NCBI GenBank assembly: GCA_016234595.1
Contig: JACRBG010000043.1
Span: forward strand, 1-64,000
Origin: Chloroflexota bacterium
GTDB taxonomy: Bacteria > Chloroflexota > Anaerolineae > Aggregatilineales > J027
Length of the DNA: 64,000 bases
Direction of reading: 5' to 3'
The notes under the pieces were generated by a model. It did not search any database, was not told the origin of the DNA, and saw only the letters and a list, made by a program, of their open reading frames with translations. A program made the position numbers and the translations under genes. Shown here piece after piece: positions 7,855-16,515 of this stretch; position 1 is the first letter of the stretch; each line of letters starts with the position of its first letter.

Positions 7855-9267
7855 ATGGCAAAGGAATATGATGTCGTCGTATTAGGTGCGGGGCCGGGGG
7901 GCTATACCGCAGCGATTCGTGCTACTCAATTGGGGCTAAAAACAGCCATTATCGAAAAGCAATGGTGGGGCGGGGTCTGCTTAAACGTTGGGTGTATCCC
8001 CTCCAAAGCCCTGTTACGAAATGCCGAATTGGCTCACATTGTGCGTGACCGTGCCAAAGAATTTGGATTTATCTTCGAGGGCGGGGTCAAGGTGGATTAT
8101 AAGGTCGCGTTTGACCGGAGTCGCCGCGTCGCCAATGGCCGGGTCAAAGGGGTGCAATTTTTGATGCGGGCCAACAAAATTGACACCTATGAGGGGTGGG
8201 GAACCATCAAGGACAAATCCACTATCGAAGTTGCGCTGAATGCGGGTGGCACGGAAACCCTCAAAACCAAAAATTTGATTATCGCGGCAGGCAGCGAAAC
8301 CATGTTGTTACCCAACACCAAAGTTTCAAATAGGGTTTTGACCTATCTGGAAGTGATTCAGCGTGACCATCTGCCTAAATCCGTCATTGTGGTTGGGGCG
8401 GGGGCGATTGGTTGCGAGTTTGCCTATGTGATGCACAACTATGGCACACAGGTCACGATGGTCGAATTTATGCCCCGGATGCTGCCACGCGAAGATGTAG
8501 ACCTTTCGACTGAACTGGAAAAACAGTATAAGAAGATGGGTGTCAAGGTCATGACGGGTACCAAGGTCGAGAAAATTGAAGAACTGGCCGACAAGGTACG
8601 GGTTACGGTCACAACCCCCGATGGCAAACAAGAGGTGCTAGAGGCCGAGGAAGTATTGCAATCAATTGGCTTCCGTCCGCGCACCAAGGGCTATGGCCTA
8701 GAGAATATCAAAGGGTTGAATATCTCTGAAAAAGGCGGGGCCATCCAAATTGATGACCGCATGGCAACCAATATCCCCGGTGTATGGGCGATTGGTGACG
8801 TTACAGGCAAGCTGATGCTGGCGCATGTGGCTGAAGCAATGGCGATGATTTGCTGTGAAAACATCGCCGGGGTAGAGACCATCACGCTTGATTATGCGAT
8901 GTTACCACGGGCCACTTATTGCCAACCACAGGTCGCTAGTTTTGGTTATACCGAAGCCGAAGCCAAAGAAAAAGGCTATGACATCACCGTGTATAGCTTC
9001 CCCTTCCAAGCCAATGCCAAGGCACATGGACTGGGCGATTCCTCCGGTTTCGTGAAACTCATTGCTGATAAACGCTATGGCGAGATTTTGGGGGCACACC
9101 TGATCGGCCCAGATGTAACCGAACTGCTGCCAGAATTGACATTGGCGCATTACGCAGAATTAACCGCCGAAGAGATTGGACGGAATGTCCATGCTCACCC
9201 CACCTTGAGTGAGGCTCTTAAAGAGGCCGCACATGGGATTTTGGGCCACTCAATCAATATGGCCTAA
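7855..9267 (+). CDS. lpdA: Dihydrolipoyl dehydrogenase (E3)
   Basis: 470 residues from the ATG at 7855, eight bases after AAGGAG; the frame-open ATG at 7822 lies inside the leader hairpin and is rejected. It is a FAD- and NAD-dependent flavoenzyme that reoxidises dihydrolipoamide of 2-oxoacid dehydrogenases or the glycine cleavage system. FAD motif [10 protein letters not shown], redox disulfide [13 protein letters not shown] (Cys42/Cys47), NAD motif [10 protein letters not shown], second FAD strand GVWAIGDV, and C-terminal catalytic His448-Pro-Thr...Glu453 are all present. No E1 or E2 gene lies nearby. Three dyads and two hairpins precede it, so it is probably regulated on its own. Confidence 0.95.
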   Translation: MAKEYDVVVLGAGPGGYTAAIRATQLGLKTAIIEKQWWGGVCLNVGCIPSKALLRNAELAHIVRDRAKEFGFIFEGGVKVDYKVAFDRSRRVANGRVKGVQFLMRANKIDTYEGWGTIKDKSTIEVALNAGGTETLKTKNLIIAAGSETMLLPNTKVSNRVLTYLEVIQRDHLPKSVIVVGAGAIGCEFAYVMHNYGTQVTMVEFMPRMLPREDVDLSTELEKQYKKMGVKVMTGTKVEKIEELADKVRVTVTTPDGKQEVLEAEEVLQSIGFRPRTKGYGLENIKGLNISEKGGAIQIDDRMATNIPGVWAIGDVTGKLMLAHVAEAMAMICCENIAGVETITLDYAMLPRATYCQPQVASFGYTEAEAKEKGYDITVYSFPFQANAKAHGLGDSSGFVKLIADKRYGEILGAHLIGPDVTELLPELTLAHYAELTAEEIGRNVHAHPTLSEALKEAAHGILGHSINMA

Positions 9268-9276
9268 GAAAGATCG

Positions 9277-9306
9277 AAAGGGTGGGTGATGAACCTGCCC
9301 TTTTTG
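9277..9306 (+). terminator. Terminator after lpd
   Basis: AAAGGGTGGGT and ACCTGCCCTTT pair (6-bp base stem, TG/TG mismatch, 3-bp top stem) and are followed by TTTGTTT. Confidence 0.65.
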
Positions 9307-9440
9307 TTTATCGAATAGTTTAAGAAATTCAAACCAAGGCCGTTATCTCATTTTTTTCATTGCGAATGCTTTAGTTCTTTGGGACAATTAAAGATATTTA
9401 AAGCGGCAACTTCACGACCATCGAGCAGAAGAGGCAACCT

Positions 9441-10448
9441 GTGTTAACGAGTAGCGATTCATTGGATGACTTGTTTATTTTTTCGGGGGAGTCTAATCTC
9501 CCGCTGGCCGAAGATATTTGCCGTTTGCTGGGGGTGCCGCTGCGACACACTCACTATAAACGGTTTAGCAATGACAATCTTTGGATTCAATTGACCGAAA
9601 GTGTACGTGGCAAGGACGTTTATATTGTCCAGTCGCTTTCGGAACCCGCGCAAGACAATCTCATGCAATTGTTGATGATGTTGAACGTGGCAAAAACGGG
9701 GGCGGCTAGTCGCGTGACGGCGGTTATTCCGCATTTTTCCTACAGCCGTTCCGACAAAAAAGATGCCCCACGTATCTGTATTACCGCCCGTTTGGTGGCG
9801 GATTTAATTACCCAAGCAGGGGCTGACCGGGTGATTACGATGGCCCTCCATGCCAGTCAGGTACACGGCTTTTTTAGTATCCCGCTTGACCATTTGACCA
9901 GTACCTATATTTTGTCCCAATATTTCCGCCGCCGCGATTTAAGCGAGACCGTCTTGGTATCGCCGGATACAGGCTATGCCAAAAATGCCTCACGTTTTGC
10001 CAAGTTGCTCAATCTGCCATTGGCAATTGGCACGAAAGTTCGGCATGGTGATTCCGAGGTGGAAGTGGATGATGTATTGTGGAGCGGTCAATTTGGACGT
10101 AAGGCCATTATCGTGGATGACGAAATTGCGACGGGCAGCACGATGGTCAAAATGGCTGAAACGCTACGTGACCGTTATGGGGTTGAGGAAGTGGCACTGG
10201 CCTGTACCCATGGGCTTTTCTCTGGAAATGCGGTCAAAAACATTAATGAGATTGATATTGTGGCCGAAGTAGTCTGTACAGATACCGTCTATACGCCACG
10301 CACCCGCGCATTAAACAAACTCCATGTTGAAACCATTGCACCTGTTTTGGCTGAGGGGATTCGCTGTAATCATCTAGGGCAATCCGTTGGTAGCCTGTTT
10401 ACCTTTTGGCAAGAGGGTACACCTAAAGAACTCGCGGGTGGTGATTAA
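9441..10448 (+). CDS. prs: Ribose-phosphate pyrophosphokinase
   Basis: 335 residues. The enzyme makes PRPP from ribose 5-phosphate and ATP for nucleotide, histidine and tryptophan synthesis. Family marks are an N-terminal FSGESNLPLAEDICRLLGV, the VIPHFSYSRSDKK flexible loop, and the PRPP-binding loop KAIIVDDEIATGSTM. It is slightly longer than typical class I enzymes (about 315), and the usual YARQDRK is SYSRSDKK. It starts at GTG with GAGG about 7 bases upstream. It has its own leader after the lpd terminator and a candidate terminator behind it. Confidence 0.9.
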   Translation: MLTSSDSLDDLFIFSGESNLPLAEDICRLLGVPLRHTHYKRFSNDNLWIQLTESVRGKDVYIVQSLSEPAQDNLMQLLMMLNVAKTGAASRVTAVIPHFSYSRSDKKDAPRICITARLVADLITQAGADRVITMALHASQVHGFFSIPLDHLTSTYILSQYFRRRDLSETVLVSPDTGYAKNASRFAKLLNLPLAIGTKVRHGDSEVEVDDVLWSGQFGRKAIIVDDEIATGSTMVKMAETLRDRYGVEEVALACTHGLFSGNAVKNINEIDIVAEVVCTDTVYTPRTRALNKLHVETIAPVLAEGIRCNHLGQSVGSLFTFWQEGTPKELAGGD

Positions 10449-10474
10449 CTAACCAATCACCCTACCCGTACAAC

Positions 10475-10525
10475 ATTCGGCGTGACTTTGAGACATCACT
10501 CAGGCCATGCCGATTTTATTTTTTA
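10475..10525 (+). terminator. Candidate terminator after prs
   Basis: TTCGGCGTG and CATGCCGA pair over about 8 bp with one wobble and a 21-base loop, followed by TTTTATTTTTT. The long loop lowers certainty. Confidence 0.45.
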
Positions 10526-10538
10526 AGGACAGCATCAG

Positions 10539-10586
10539 ATGAAACTTCGAGATTTTGCTGATACTCCCAAGATGGTAATTGGCTAG
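10539..10586 (+). other. 15-codon ORF with good ribosome-binding site, possible gene remnant
   Basis: AAGGA lies 9 bases before an ATG that opens MKLRDFADTPKMVIG and then stops inside the 3' end of the convergent DinB gene. It could be the truncated start of a lost gene, a leader peptide with nothing behind it, or chance. Confidence 0.2.
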
Positions 10587-11104
10587 GGCATAAACATTTT
10601 AATGAGGGCCGTGATCTCAACCAGATGATGGTCATCATGTTCCGCCACAAAATAGGCATGGTCAATCAACCGCATGGAAGCATCGAGACGAGGGTGGAGG
10701 GCCGATTGTTGGATAAAAGCCTCATCCGCCGATTCTAAACGCTGCACTAATTTGGCGCGCTCGGCTCGAAAATTAGCAAGAATGTCTTGGAGAGGATGGG
10801 CATTATGGTCGGCTTCGTAGGTTTTGCGGTTATCCAAATCCGCCACGCGCAGTCGGGGTAACTTTTGCTCAAAATCAACAACTCGACCCAGCCACAACCC
10901 CTCTAAATCGAGCAGGTGTCCCACATTTTCTTGGATTGACCAACGATCACCCAAGCGACGTGTCAAAATTGCTTTAGGAAGGCCCGCCACACGGGTTTCA
11001 AGACGAGCAGGTGTTCCGCGCAGACGTTCAACAATATTGGGATACATCCAAAGCGGTAAATTGAAATCAAAAGGTCGGCTGAACCAATCCACCGGGTGAA
11101 GCAT
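10583..11104 (-). CDS. DinB-fold putative metalloenzyme
   Basis: 173 residues, the size of DinB/DUF664-type four-helix proteins. The probable metal ligands are His in NVGHLLDLE (helix 2) and the His-rich EHDDHHLVEI (C-terminal helix), in the usual DinB spacing. Members include thiol-dependent transferases of the bacillithiol or mycothiol type and many of unknown function, so no substrate can be assigned. AGGAGG lies 8 bases before the ATG. It is preceded by the PfkB gene on the same strand with a 32-base gap, so the two may be cotranscribed. Confidence 0.75.
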   Translation of the reverse strand: MLHPVDWFSRPFDFNLPLWMYPNIVERLRGTPARLETRVAGLPKAILTRRLGDRWSIQENVGHLLDLEGLWLGRVVDFEQKLPRLRVADLDNRKTYEADHNAHPLQDILANFRAERAKLVQRLESADEAFIQQSALHPRLDASMRLIDHAYFVAEHDDHHLVEITALIKMFMP

Positions 11105-11136
11105 GAAACAACCCTCCTACTTGTAGAATTTATTGG

Positions 11137-12000
11137 TTATTTTAGACTGAGGGCATCCTCACGCGACCAGTGTTGACGGCGTGACTCAATTTCGGCATAA
11201 GTTGGGAGATGGCTAACCCCCTGATGCTCAATAATAATAGATGCGGCAACCGTGCCAAAAATGGCGGCTTCAATCGGGTCGCCTGTTTCGTAATAGCGGA
11301 TGAAAAAAGCCACCGCAATCACATCCCCTGCGCCGGTTGGGTCAGAAACTTCCGCTGGGGCTGCTTTGATGGCAATTTCTTGACCGTCATGCATCAGAAT
11401 CGCCCCATTTGGCCCACGGGTATATAAAACAGTGGGGCCAGCCGCTGCCCATGTGCGGACGGTATCAATATCCCCTTGCACATCTTCTTCGCTAAGGCAA
11501 AGGGCTTTGATATAGGGCAGCATCTTGTCGGCATCATGCCAAGCGACCTTATGCACATGATAATTTTCATCCACTGCGCGCATCCAGCCTTGCGGGGTTG
11601 CTACGACCCACGCATTTTGGAACTGGGCGGCGATTTCGGGGCTGACCTCGTTGCCGAGTGGCGCTAGATGCACAATGTCTTGGGTCGGGTCTAATTTTTG
11701 CACCATTTCGACGGGAATATCCCCAGCGCGGGCCGGCATCAATTGATGACGTTTGCCAGTCACCTTGTCATATTGATTATCAAAAGTCGTCGTTTGGGGG
11801 GTGGGATGGATATGCCATTGCACACGAGGGTCAAGATCGGCGGGGGAAGGATGGGGTTCACCGATGGTCAAGACGGTGACATCTACACCCATTTCGGCTG
11901 CGACTAGACCGCTATAAGTGACAGTGCCGCCCCAAACATAACCTTCGGGTACATTCGGGGCAATATCTTTGGTGAAATAGCCAATAAGGGTGTAGCGCAT
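11137..12000 (-). CDS. PfkB-family sugar/nucleoside kinase
   Basis: 287 residues of the ribokinase/PfkB fold. The anion-hole and catalytic-base motif DPTGAGDVIAVAF is clear in the C-terminal third. The N-terminal part (MRYTLIGYFTKD, GGTVTYSGLVAAEMG) is a shortened form of the usual GG-containing substrate lid. The substrate is not evident; PfkB members act on ribose, fructose, adenosine, inositol-type or tagatose-6-phosphate substrates. It begins 65 bases downstream of RNase J on the same strand, with a hairpin between that may separate the transcripts. Confidence 0.8.
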   Translation of the reverse strand: MRYTLIGYFTKDIAPNVPEGYVWGGTVTYSGLVAAEMGVDVTVLTIGEPHPSPADLDPRVQWHIHPTPQTTTFDNQYDKVTGKRHQLMPARAGDIPVEMVQKLDPTQDIVHLAPLGNEVSPEIAAQFQNAWVVATPQGWMRAVDENYHVHKVAWHDADKMLPYIKALCLSEEDVQGDIDTVRTWAAAGPTVLYTRGPNGAILMHDGQEIAIKAAPAEVSDPTGAGDVIAVAFFIRYYETGDPIEAAIFGTVAASIIIEHQGVSHLPTYAEIESRRQHWSREDALSLK

Positions 12001-12026
12001 TTTTCAGACCTTTTGGTGAGTGATAA

Positions 12027-12050
12027 GGGCGGCTTGGGGTAAAACCGCCC
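12027..12050 (-). terminator. Hairpin between RNase J and the PfkB kinase
   Basis: GGGCGG (12027-12032) and CCGCCC (12045-12050) pair around a 12-base loop. There is no long T tract on the minus side, so it may only partly terminate the rnj transcript. The stem belongs to the GGGCG/CGCCC class seen elsewhere in the window. Confidence 0.4.
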
Positions 12051-12064
12051 CATATGCTAATTTT

Positions 12065-13714
12065 TTAGGTGTTGTACATCTGAGTAAACACCATTGGGCG
12101 GCGTTTGGTTTCACCATAAAGGTATTTTTTCACCGCTTCTTGGATGACCTGTTCCCGGTTGCCATTTTTGTATTCACGGCTTAGTTGACGCACCAACGCT
12201 CGGACGCCATTAAATAATTCATCCGACTCTTGCATGAACACAAAACCACGGGAGGTAATGTCGGGGCCATTGACCACTTCACCCGTGCGATTATTGACAA
12301 GGGCCGTCACCATGACAAAACCATCTTGGCCTAAAGCTTCACGGTCACGCATCACGGCAGGGCCAATATCGCCAACCCCAGCACCATCTACAAAGACATA
12401 ACCACCGGGGATACGATCCCCAATGGTCATTTCAGTTTTGGAAAATTCCAAAATGGTGCCGTTTTCGACCACTGCGATGTTATCTTCGGGGATACCGAGG
12501 CTATAGGCAATATCGGCATGGGCGTGCAATTGGCGTAGTTCGCCATGAATGGGGACGAAGAAACGTGGCCGCAGCAAGTTAATGAGTAGCTTCATTTCTT
12601 CTTGGCTAGCGTGACCAGACACATGCACCTGTGCTTTGGGGTCATAAATAACATGGGCCCCTTTTTGCAGCAGTTTGTTCATGGTGCGGGAAACGACTTC
12701 TTCGTTACCGGGGATGGGGTGGGCCGACATGACCACTGTATCACCCGGCACAATTTCGAGTTGGCGATGATTGCCAAAGGCCAATCGGCTCAAAACGGCG
12801 GTGGGTTCGCCTTGTGCGCCCGTCGCCATAATCACGACTTTTTCGGGAGGCATCTGCATACTTTCCTCAATTGAAATGAGCGTGTCATCAGCAATTTGCA
12901 GATAGCCCAACCGACGGGCAATCTTGACATTTTCCGTCATAGAATGACCAGCGATGGCAATTTTGCGGCCATAAAATTCGGCGGCATTGGCAACCTGTTG
13001 TACCCGCGAAATTAACGAGGCAAAGGTTGCTACGATTATCCGAGCACGGGCTTCGCGGAACACGGCATCAAATGCGCCGTCAATGACACTCTCGGAAGGT
13101 GTCCAGCCATGCCGTTCCGCATTGGTACTGTCAGCAAAAAGGGCTAAGACGCCTTTTTCGGAGAGCAGGGCCATTTTGGCAAAATCGGTGGGCCAGCCAT
13201 CCACTGGAGTCTGGTCAAATTTGTAGTCACCCGAATGCACCACCATGCCGACCGGGGTTTCGATGCCGAAGCCCACACAATCGGGAATGCTATGGCTGAC
13301 ATGGAATGATTCGACTTTAAAAACGCCAAATTGCAGCGTTTCGCCAGCTTTAAAAACGTGCATGGGGTGGTCTTTCATCCCGCCGTTTTTAAGTTTAATA
13401 CCAGCTAAACCGCAAGTGAGGGGCGTCCCATAGACAGGTACAGGAATTTTTTGCAGGATGTGGGTAATCGCGCCGATATGATCTTCGTGTCCATGTGTTA
13501 ACAATAGGGCATGGATTTTTAGGCGGTCGCGGTTTTGCATGAGATAGTTGAAGTCGGGGATGATGTAGTCAATGCCGAGCATATCATTTTCGGGGAACAT
13601 GAGGCCCGCATCAACAATGATGACCTCGTTGTTATACTCGAAAGCCGTCATGTTTTTGCCGACTTCACCGAGTCCACCCAAGGGGATGACACGCAGTTTT
13701 TGGTTATTTGCCAT
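12065..13714 (-). CDS. rnj: Ribonuclease J
   Basis: 549 residues, the normal length. RNase J is a metallo-beta-lactamase/beta-CASP nuclease with 5'-3' exonuclease and endonuclease activity in mRNA decay and rRNA maturation. Zinc ligands appear in LTHGHEDHIGAI (His74, His76, Asp78, His79) and VHSGDYKFD. The beta-CASP part contains FADSTNAERHG, ATGAQGEPTAVLSRLA and SAHPIPGNE, and HVSGHASQEEMK marks the later RNA-binding region. The C-terminal dimerisation domain is present. It is transcribed away from the tRNA-Cys region with its own upstream sequence. Confidence 0.93.
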   Translation of the reverse strand: MANNQKLRVIPLGGLGEVGKNMTAFEYNNEVIIVDAGLMFPENDMLGIDYIIPDFNYLMQNRDRLKIHALLLTHGHEDHIGAITHILQKIPVPVYGTPLTCGLAGIKLKNGGMKDHPMHVFKAGETLQFGVFKVESFHVSHSIPDCVGFGIETPVGMVVHSGDYKFDQTPVDGWPTDFAKMALLSEKGVLALFADSTNAERHGWTPSESVIDGAFDAVFREARARIIVATFASLISRVQQVANAAEFYGRKIAIAGHSMTENVKIARRLGYLQIADDTLISIEESMQMPPEKVVIMATGAQGEPTAVLSRLAFGNHRQLEIVPGDTVVMSAHPIPGNEEVVSRTMNKLLQKGAHVIYDPKAQVHVSGHASQEEMKLLINLLRPRFFVPIHGELRQLHAHADIAYSLGIPEDNIAVVENGTILEFSKTEMTIGDRIPGGYVFVDGAGVGDIGPAVMRDREALGQDGFVMVTALVNNRTGEVVNGPDITSRGFVFMQESDELFNGVRALVRQLSREYKNGNREQVIQEAVKKYLYGETKRRPMVFTQMYNT

Positions 13715-13959
13715 AGAAGGTAGATTCCTTTTTCACAGTAGAGATACGATATTCACCAGCAAACCATTTTGAAAATGGTATTGAAGCCAAGCATAAAGTC
13801 GAGGAGATGACGGGGAAATCGTAATAGACATAAGCGGTAATACGACATGCCAAAACAAAGCAAACCTGTTTGGCTGCCAATCATCTCTGGGTTAGAACTC
13901 CAATACAAAACAAGCCCACTAGTCGGACAAACACGATTAGCAGGCCTGTCTTGAAGCTG
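13715..13959. other. Non-coding stretch between RNase J and tRNA-Cys
   Basis: About 245 bases hold no convincing gene. They are the rnj leader and promoter and the tRNA 3' flank, both read on the minus strand. No stable T-tailed hairpin was found. Confidence 0.5.
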
Positions 13960-14031
13960 AGGCGACGATCGGAATCGAACCGATGATGAGGCTTTTGCAG
14001 AGCCTTGCCTTGTCCACTTGGCCACGTCGCC
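13960..14031 (-). tRNA. tRNA-Cys (GCA)
   Basis: Read on the minus strand, acceptor GGCGACG (14031-14025) pairs with CGTCGCC (13967-13961). The D arm has GCC/GGC, the anticodon stem AGGCT/AGCCT encloses loop CTGCAAA giving anticodon GCA, and the T arm is ATCGG-TTCGATT-CCGAT. The discriminator base is U, the cysteine identity element. CCA is not encoded. Confidence 0.95.
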
Positions 14032-14050
14032 ATAATTCATTCACAGTTAA

Positions 14051-14079
14051 ACTATAACGCAAAATCCAATGCCTGTCCA
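14051..14079 (-). promoter_or_regulatory. tRNA-Cys promoter
   Basis: On the minus strand TGGACA (14079-14074), 17 bases, TATAGT (14056-14051) precedes the tRNA by about 19 bases. The same TGGACA hexamer with a 17-base spacer is found before rpsT. Confidence 0.7.
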
Positions 14080-14101
14080 GATAAATTTTCTATTAGAATT
14101 G

Positions 14102-14812
14102 TTACCCCAAATAGGCCGAAATGATTTGAGGGTCGTTCCAAAGTTCCGCGGCTGGCCCTTGATGTGAAATGGTGCCGCGCTCCAACACATAGGCATAATC
14201 GGCTACTTTTAAGGCCTTACGGGCGTTTTGTTCGACGAGCAAAATCGTTGTGCCGTGTGCTTTAATATCCTCGATAATCTTAAAAACCTCATTGACCAAC
14301 AGCGGGGCCAGCCCCATGCTAGGTTCATCCAACATCAATAAACGGGGACGCATCATCAAAGCACGCCCCACCGCCAACATTTGCTGTTCACCCCCACTGA
14401 GGGAACCGGCTTTTTGACGACGGCGTTCTTTGAGACGCGGAAAACGGGCAAAAATATTTTCGATGTCTTGGTTGATGGTGCGGTCACGGCGTTTATAGGC
14501 CCCCATCTGTAAATTTTCGAGGACTGTCATCGGTGCGATAATTTGGCGACCCTCCGGTACTTGGACAAGCCCTTGACGGCTGATCTTCTCTGGTCGCATA
14601 CCGCTAATTTCACGGCCATCGAACCAGATTTCGCCGGAGCGACGTTTGACAAGACCGCTGAGAGTGCCAAGAGTCGTGCTTTTGCCCGCGCCATTGGCTC
14701 CGATTAAAGTTACCACCTGCCCTGTTTCGACCTTAAATGAAATACCACGCAGCGCCACAATCGCCCCATAACTGACACTTAAGGCTTTGACCTCTAGGAG
14801 TGGTACGGTCAT
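14102..14812 (-). CDS. livF: Branched-chain amino-acid-type ABC transporter ATPase LivF
   Basis: 236 residues. One of two nucleotide-binding subunits of a HAAT-family importer. Walker A GANGAGKST, Q-loop region, signature LSGGEQQ, Walker B LLMLDEPSMG and switch His region LLVEQNARKAL are present; the EQNA form instead of the usual switch His is normal for LivF. It overlaps livG by ATGA and is last in the livJ-H-M-G-F order, on the minus strand. The true substrate could be amino acids, amides or urea. Confidence 0.93.
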   Translation of the reverse strand: MTVPLLEVKALSVSYGAIVALRGISFKVETGQVVTLIGANGAGKSTTLGTLSGLVKRRSGEIWFDGREISGMRPEKISRQGLVQVPEGRQIIAPMTVLENLQMGAYKRRDRTINQDIENIFARFPRLKERRRQKAGSLSGGEQQMLAVGRALMMRPRLLMLDEPSMGLAPLLVNEVFKIIEDIKAHGTTILLVEQNARKALKVADYAYVLERGTISHQGPAAELWNDPQIISAYLG

Positions 14813-15570
14813 GCCCCCTCCTCCTGACCGAGATAGGCCTCAACCACCACCGGGTTATTTTTGATTTCTTGGTGCGTGCCATGCGCAATAATTTGTCCAA
14901 AATTCAGGACATAGATTTCATCGCAGACTTGGGCAATTAAGGACATATCGTGTTCCACTACCATTAGGGTTTTGCCATCAGCCTTCATACGTAAAATCTG
15001 CTCGCCCAATTCGGTTGTTTCGACTGGGTTCATGCCTGCGGTGGGTTCGTCTAACAAAATTAATTTAGGATTGGTTGCCAAGGCGCGGGCCATCTCCAAG
15101 CGGCGTTGATCACCATAGGGGAGATTCCCTGCGACGACATCGGCACTTTGGTCAAGGTGAAAACGTTTCAAAAGTTGGAGGGCATTATCGCGCAGGCGGG
15201 CTATTTCGCGGCGATGGCGGGGGGTCTGCAATAGAGAATCCGCCAAGGTTGCTCGCCCCAAGCCATGTTGAGCTACCACCAGATTTTCGAGGACAGTCAT
15301 TTCGCCAAATAAACGAATATTTTGATAGGTACGGGCCATGCCAAGCGCGGTGATGCGATGGGCAGGTTTTTTCTCGATGGGCGTGCCATTGAATTCAATA
15401 TGACCGGAGGTAGGATGGTCGAGACCTGTCATGCAATTGATAAGGGTAGTTTTGCCTGCGCCATTTGGCCCGATTAATCCGATAATGTTGCCCGCGGGGA
15501 GGTGCATTTCCACATTTTGCAGGGCCATTAACCCGCCAAATTGACGTGAGACGTGTTTAAGCACCAGCAT
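14809..15570 (-). CDS. livG: Branched-chain amino-acid-type ABC transporter ATPase LivG
   Basis: 253 residues from the ATG at 15570. A longer in-frame start at 15627 would add 19 residues lying within livM, whereas MLVLKHVSRQFGGLMAL is the canonical LivG opening. Walker A GPNGAGKTT, the LivG-specific ARTYQNIRLFGEMTVLENL segment, Walker B LILLDEPTAGMNP and switch VVEHDMSLI are present. The signature reads LPYGDQRRLE, the usual LivG variant of LSGGQ. It overlaps livM by 14 bases and livF by 4, implying translational coupling. Confidence 0.93.
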   Translation of the reverse strand: MLVLKHVSRQFGGLMALQNVEMHLPAGNIIGLIGPNGAGKTTLINCMTGLDHPTSGHIEFNGTPIEKKPAHRITALGMARTYQNIRLFGEMTVLENLVVAQHGLGRATLADSLLQTPRHRREIARLRDNALQLLKRFHLDQSADVVAGNLPYGDQRRLEMARALATNPKLILLDEPTAGMNPVETTELGEQILRMKADGKTLMVVEHDMSLIAQVCDEIYVLNFGQIIAHGTHQEIKNNPVVVEAYLGQEEGA

Positions 15571-16507
15571 CGGCGGTTTTGCCTTTGGTGATGAAATTGG
15601 AAATACGACTGGCGCTCTTACGGGCACTACGCCATAGAGCCGGATCCCCTAAGCCACCGGGTAGATAGGCGATGAAGATCAATAACACAATACCATTGAT
15701 AAGTCCGGTATATTCTTTAAGCGGGCGCAAGACTTCCGGTAAGGCCGTGAGCGCCAGACCGCCTAAGATGGGGCCGTACCAGCTAGAGATACCCCCCAGA
15801 ACGGAATAGGCCAAAATGTCCACTGCCGTTCCAAAGCCATAACTGCCGGGTTGGATAATGCGGGAGAGATGGCCGCTAAAACCACCCCCTAGCCCAGCCA
15901 TCATCGCCCCCAACACGAACGCCACATTTTTATAATAGACGACGTTGATGCCCTGACTAGCGGCGACATTTTCATCTTGGCGAATGGCGGCAAGGGCACG
16001 ACCAAAGCGAGAACGGTGCATCCGCATCATAAAATAGGCCAGAATGATGACAGCGATGACTAAATGTTCCAATTTGGTCTGAACGGGGATACCGGTGATA
16101 CCTAATGGCCCGTTGGTAATTTTGGGTGGTTCGGAGGTCATGTGGAGACGGGTATAGACCTCGTCAACGATTTTGTCAAAGTTTAGAATGACAATGCGGG
16201 TGATTTCCACAAAGCCAATGGTGGCAATCGCCAAATAAATATCGCGTAAACGCAAGACGGGTAGGCCAATCGGAATGGCAATTAAGCCCGCCGCGACCAT
16301 ACCCGCCAAAATGGCAGGTAAAAAAGGCCAATCATGATTTTGCGTCAAAATGACCGAGACATATGACCCAATCGCCATAAAGCCAGCATTGGCGAGGGAA
16401 AACATACCACCATAGAGCGTTAGATAAATGCTCATGGCAAGGATGGCATTCACAAACATCAGGGTGATGACAAAATCATTTAAGCCGACAGAAGCAAGGA
16501 AACCCAT
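15557..16507 (-). CDS. livM: Branched-chain amino-acid-type ABC transporter permease LivM
   Basis: 316 residues with about eight to nine hydrophobic helices. The family signature for contact with the ATPase is GRALAAIRQDENVAASQGINVV (about 190-210), and a later VLGGISSWYGPILGG is the usual LivH/M second signature. It is the second permease of the importer, 8 bases downstream of livH. The C-terminus is basic and cytoplasmic. Confidence 0.92.
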   Translation of the reverse strand: MGFLASVGLNDFVITLMFVNAILAMSIYLTLYGGMFSLANAGFMAIGSYVSVILTQNHDWPFLPAILAGMVAAGLIAIPIGLPVLRLRDIYLAIATIGFVEITRIVILNFDKIVDEVYTRLHMTSEPPKITNGPLGITGIPVQTKLEHLVIAVIILAYFMMRMHRSRFGRALAAIRQDENVAASQGINVVYYKNVAFVLGAMMAGLGGGFSGHLSRIIQPGSYGFGTAVDILAYSVLGGISSWYGPILGGLALTALPEVLRPLKEYTGLINGIVLLIFIAYLPGGLGDPALWRSARKSASRISNFITKGKTADAGA

Positions 16508-16515
16508 AGTCCCCC

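Noticed and set aside
13753-14040. 95-codon open frame on the minus strand over the tRNA-Cys region
   Set aside because: It reads straight through the tRNA gene and has no family features or ribosome-binding site; the tRNA explains the sequence.
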